DNA from: Phoronis ovalis
Taxonomy: Eukaryota > Phoronida > Phoronidae
Length of the DNA: 13,208 nucleotides
Direction: 5' to 3'
NCBI GenBank assembly: GCA_028565635.1
Contig: JAOXYB010039695.1
Location: forward strand, 1-13,208
Position numbers and translations under genes: made by a program. Each line of letters starts with the position of its first letter. Position 1 is the first letter of the stretch. This document shows positions 11,001 through 13,208 of this stretch, one piece after another. The notes under the pieces were generated by a model. The model ran no database searches, was not told the origin of the DNA, and worked only from the letters and a program-made list of their open reading frames with translations.

Positions 11001-13179
11001 TTCTTTGAAGAGGGAGCAGAAATCCTGGAAGGATTTAGAACATTCCTGACATTGGTACCCAATTTAGAAAAGTAAATACAGATTTAGTGAAATATTAATA
11101 AAATAATTGCAAACATAAGTCGTTGAATGTCAATTTTTGGTGGTCTAACAACAAATTAAAATCCATAAATGTAAAATTATATACTGTTCACCCGGGACTG
11201 TATGTAAAACAGTGTTCATGTTGAAATGTCTTGACTCTTTTTCTTAACTGAAAGTTAATAAGCACTTACATTTGCATAACTGGTCAATTTTCTGTAGGAT
11301 ATGAATCCAAATACCAGTTTTAGAGGGAGAGATGACAATCATTTTCTATTTTCAGAAGTCCTATGCCAGTGGGTTTGCTAACTCTCCACCAGACGGAGTC
11401 CGATCAGGGAATCTTATGCCATTTTGAAAGTTTCGTTCGACTCATTCTTGACGATAAAACTTTGATTACAGTTTGGAAATTACCAGTAAGCATTTACAAT
11501 ATACTTTTCAATTCAATTCAGTCAAAGCGTCACTGATTCAATTAAAAAAATAACGATAAACATCGCATTTCCCTAAACGTGCCCCGGTCGAAACAGACGC
11601 CCAGACAGATAATGCATTCCTGGAAGAAAGTAATATAATGATACAAAACCATTAATGGGAAATGCAAATCAAAATTTATTTATACATGTGCACCGTACAT
11701 AAACGTTAGTCCTGTTGATTTATAGACATGACTAGTAAACTTTACTGGGAGAAATTGCAGATCAATATTAAATATATTATTATATATTATGCCAAGAAGT
11801 ATTTGGATTCAAGTAATATGACACGTGTCAAATTTGTTTTTCCATTTGCAGATTTCAGGCATTATTTTTAAATTTTCGTGTTATAGTGCTTTGTATAAAC
11901 GTTTGTTTAGACTATCAAAAAAAATTAAAATTCTCATCTCAAAATCTGTGAAGAATTATCTGAAGAATTACAAATTCTAATCCCGAATACACTGATTTTT
12001 ATACAGGTGCTCATTTTTGACTTGCCGTCCAGTCTGACTGATAAGATTGTAAACATTATCACTAAAACAATTATAGAAATTCAGAAGGAAAATTTGTTTC
12101 ATACCTACCCACAGAATAGTGCCGCCGAACTGGAAAAACTCGTTAAGGTAATTTTTGTACAATGTAAGAAGCATTGATTACAGTCCACCTGGTGGTCTAT
12201 TTTAAAATTAACTTTGTTTCGTGTTTTTGCCTGTTTGGTATTTTACAAATATGAGATGTACAAAAACAAAAAAAATCCAAACACCCTACAGGTCTATTAC
12301 TTTATAACTGTAGTGGCGATTTGTCTTCGTAAATTTTCCGTTGCAAGAGATGGCGGAGCATCACACTACGCTACTTTTTAAATAGAAACAGCTGAACTTA
12401 AACTTGTGTTACAGGAAACCTTTGTACTGCCACAGATAAAAACTCATGAAAAGCTATTTCAACGAAACGTGAAGGAAGTAATACCATATATTCATGAAAA
12501 TCAGCATGACTATTTTACCAGAACTACAGCCTTTTTGTGCTCAAATGAATGTACTCTTCAAGATTATAGGAAGGTTGATAACGTCATAAAGGTACGTACC
12601 TGCAAATAAGAATAACTAATGACAAAAATGTATTTAAACTAGCAGATTTTATCGTTTTAATGATATTGTTACGTCGTTCTATAATTTTTTTTGTGGTGGT
12701 GTTTACTCGGAGCGTAATTAAAAAAACGTTGTTTATTTATAACTGAGGGTTCCAAGTACTGGCTACGAGACCCGGCTACTGTTAGTCTCTGCATGATTAC
12801 TACTGGATCGGAGTTGTTTTAGTACGCATTAAGGGATGATCTAACGAATGTGTGTAATAAAATCATACGTATCTTTTGATCTTATGCCTTGTTATCATTG
12901 AAAAAGCAGTTTTTGTTCATTTCTCATCTCAATTATTGCATATTTTAAAGGCATCGCCGACGGTTCTACCGTTATCGCATTTCTGGATAACATGGAGTGA
13001 TGAACAAGTAGCGTTCAACATTTTCCCGGCTGCGTTACATGCGCGACAGATACGGAGTGTTGAGGTCAAATCTCGCATTGCATCACAAAAGAAAATCCCA
13101 AATCTCTCTGTAAAGGAAGCTATGAAAAGCATTATAACGAATTTAAAGGCACAAGAGAGAATGTTGAATAACTCGTTAG
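7730..13179 (+). CDS. Unrecognised multi-exon protein, 5' part (seven coding exons)
   Basis: The join is 7730-8070, 8532-8688, 10872-11071, 11356-11485, 12007-12147, 12415-12591 and 12951-13179. It gives at least 458 residues and continues past the window in phase 1. The ATG at 7730 sits in good context (A at -3, G at +4) with an in-frame stop in the inferred leader. Residues 1 to about 115 are rich in Asn, Ser, Glu and Lys and look disordered, with basic clusters (NLKRSVR, LARKR) that could serve nuclear import. From about residue 167 the protein alternates hydrophobic strands (SFSISY, VTFAFPI, LITVWKLPVLIFDLP) with amphipathic helices, as in a folded alpha/beta domain. I see no signal peptide or membrane segment, and no zinc, kinase or nucleotide-binding motif that I can name. 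I do not recognise the family and assign no function. The coherent splice phases make the gene itself convincing. Confidence 0.85.
8071..8531 (+). other. Second gene, intron after coding exon 1 (461 bases)
   Basis: GTGAGA...GACAG borders are present. It is AT-rich, with no feature seen. Confidence 0.7.
8532..8688 (+). CDS. Second gene, coding exon 2
   Basis: The acceptor is TTTGACAG|G and the donor is AAA|GTAAGT. It adds 52 residues, opening LESTFVDAKIF and closing MSVIGCLPDNVQK. It contains a basic, proline-dotted linker (HRGKRSFHYKMSPKPR). The exon ends in phase 0. Confidence 0.82.
8689..10871 (+). other. Second gene, largest intron (2,183 bases)
   Basis: It begins GTAAGT and ends ATTTCAG. 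The flanking exons join in phase 0 without a missing exon. Most of it is AT-rich and featureless. The stretch 10561-10830 is visibly less AT-rich and is listed separately as a possible inserted repeat. Confidence 0.7.
10561..10830. repeat. Possible inserted repeat in the large intron
   Basis: This patch stands out from its AT-rich surroundings by base composition. It contains an exact 8-base inverted pair, GGATGGTC (10601-10608) and GACCATCC (10696-10703), separated by 87 bases. A SINE- or MITE-like insertion would look like this. I could not find clear terminal repeats or a target-site duplication, so the call is weak. Confidence 0.25.
10872..11071 (+). CDS. Second gene, coding exon 3
   Basis: The acceptor is TTATATTTCAG|GCAG and the donor is GAAAA|GTAAAT. 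Its 66 residues include two probable strands (KSFSISY and HVTFAFPIM), then a helix (ISDILKRF-type), a Ser-rich turn and EILEGFRTFLTLVP. It starts in phase 0 and ends in phase 2. The next exon's first base completes Lys. Confidence 0.83.
11356..11485 (+). CDS. Second gene, coding exon 4
   Basis: The acceptor is CTATTTTCAG|AAGT and the donor is CCA|GTAAGC. It encodes 43 residues, SPMPVGLLTLHQT through ITVWKLP. The pattern is a strand, a helix around HFESFVRLIL and a second strand. It ends in phase 0. Confidence 0.84.
11486..12006 (+). other. Second gene, intron after coding exon 4 (521 bases)
   Basis: GTAAGC...ATACAG borders are present. It is AT-rich, with no supported feature. A short GC-richer run lies near 11580-11605. 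Confidence 0.7.
12007..12147 (+). CDS. Second gene, coding exon 5
   Basis: The acceptor is TTATACAG|GTGC and the donor is AAG|GTAATT. The exon is exactly 47 codons and symmetric (phase 0-0). It starts VLIFDLPSSLTDKIV and continues into a helix (NIITKTIIEIQKENLF) and a second helix (AAELEKLVK). Confidence 0.84.
12415..12591 (+). CDS. Second gene, coding exon 6
   Basis: The acceptor is TTGTGTTACAG|GAAA and the donor is AAG|GTACGT. The exon is 59 codons in phase 0-0. It opens ETFVLPQIKTHEKLF and contains FLCSNECTLQDYRK. Two cysteines sit four apart, but there is no second pair to form a metal site. Confidence 0.84.
12592..12950 (+). other. Second gene, intron after coding exon 6 (359 bases)
   Basis: GTACGT...TTAAAG borders are present. 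A GC-richer stretch at about 12745-12800 was checked for a tRNA fold and none was found. Confidence 0.7.
12951..13179 (+). CDS. Second gene, coding exon 7 (last in window)
   Basis: The acceptor is CATATTTTAAAG|GCAT and the donor is TTAG|GTGAGT. Its 76 residues include FWITWSDEQVAFNIFP (two probable strands), HARQIRSVEVKSR, and a long helix (SVKEAMKSIITNLKAQERML). It ends in phase 1, so at least one more exon lies to the right of the window. Confidence 0.84.
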
Positions 13180-13208
13180 GTGAGTATTTTACGTAATAAT
13201 GAATTTAG

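Noticed and set aside
12185-12195. Palindrome CCACCTGGTGG, with a near copy at 4748-4757
   Set aside because: It is short, occurs in unrelated contexts (intron and intergenic), and two copies in 13 kb could be chance.
12745-12800. GC-richer stretch considered as a tRNA
   Set aside because: No acceptor stem, and no A-box and B-box at proper spacing, could be formed.

Overview
The window looks like nuclear DNA from an AT-rich, intron-containing animal genome. Short exons (105-371 bases) are bounded by GT...AG introns, and one gene has a TATA box and a spliced 5' leader. There is no sign of bacterial operons. The protein content (a CYP17-like cytochrome P450 beside a gene I do not recognise) and the base composition fit a marine invertebrate, plausibly a mollusc or another lophotrochozoan. 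The taxon is an inference and is not proven by the sequence.

Layout, all on the + strand. (1) Positions 79-3348 hold the last five exons of a cytochrome P450 gene, read as about 316 residues from the F-G region to the stop. The I-helix AGTDT, K-helix ETLR, PERF and haem-ligand motifs are all intact. The closest family by eye is CYP17 (steroid 17-alpha-hydroxylase/17,20-lyase). The 5' half lies before the window. (2) Positions 3349-about 7155 are intergenic and AT-rich. They hold candidate poly(A) signals, possible highly decayed transposon-like fragments near 3858-4620, and a small degenerate tandem repeat at 5051-5123. (3) A TATA box at 7156-7163 is followed by a probable non-coding 5' leader exon ending at 7214. 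(4) Positions 7730-13179 hold seven coding exons of a second gene whose splice phases chain without conflict. They encode at least 458 residues, and the gene runs off the right edge. Its product has a polar, charged, probably disordered N-terminus followed by a mixed strand/helix region with no motif I can name. Its largest intron (8689-10871) contains a less AT-rich patch that could be an inserted repeat.

The two genes lie head to tail, about 3.8 kb apart from stop to TATA box. Nothing seen suggests that they act together. The main candidate for something undescribed is the second gene.
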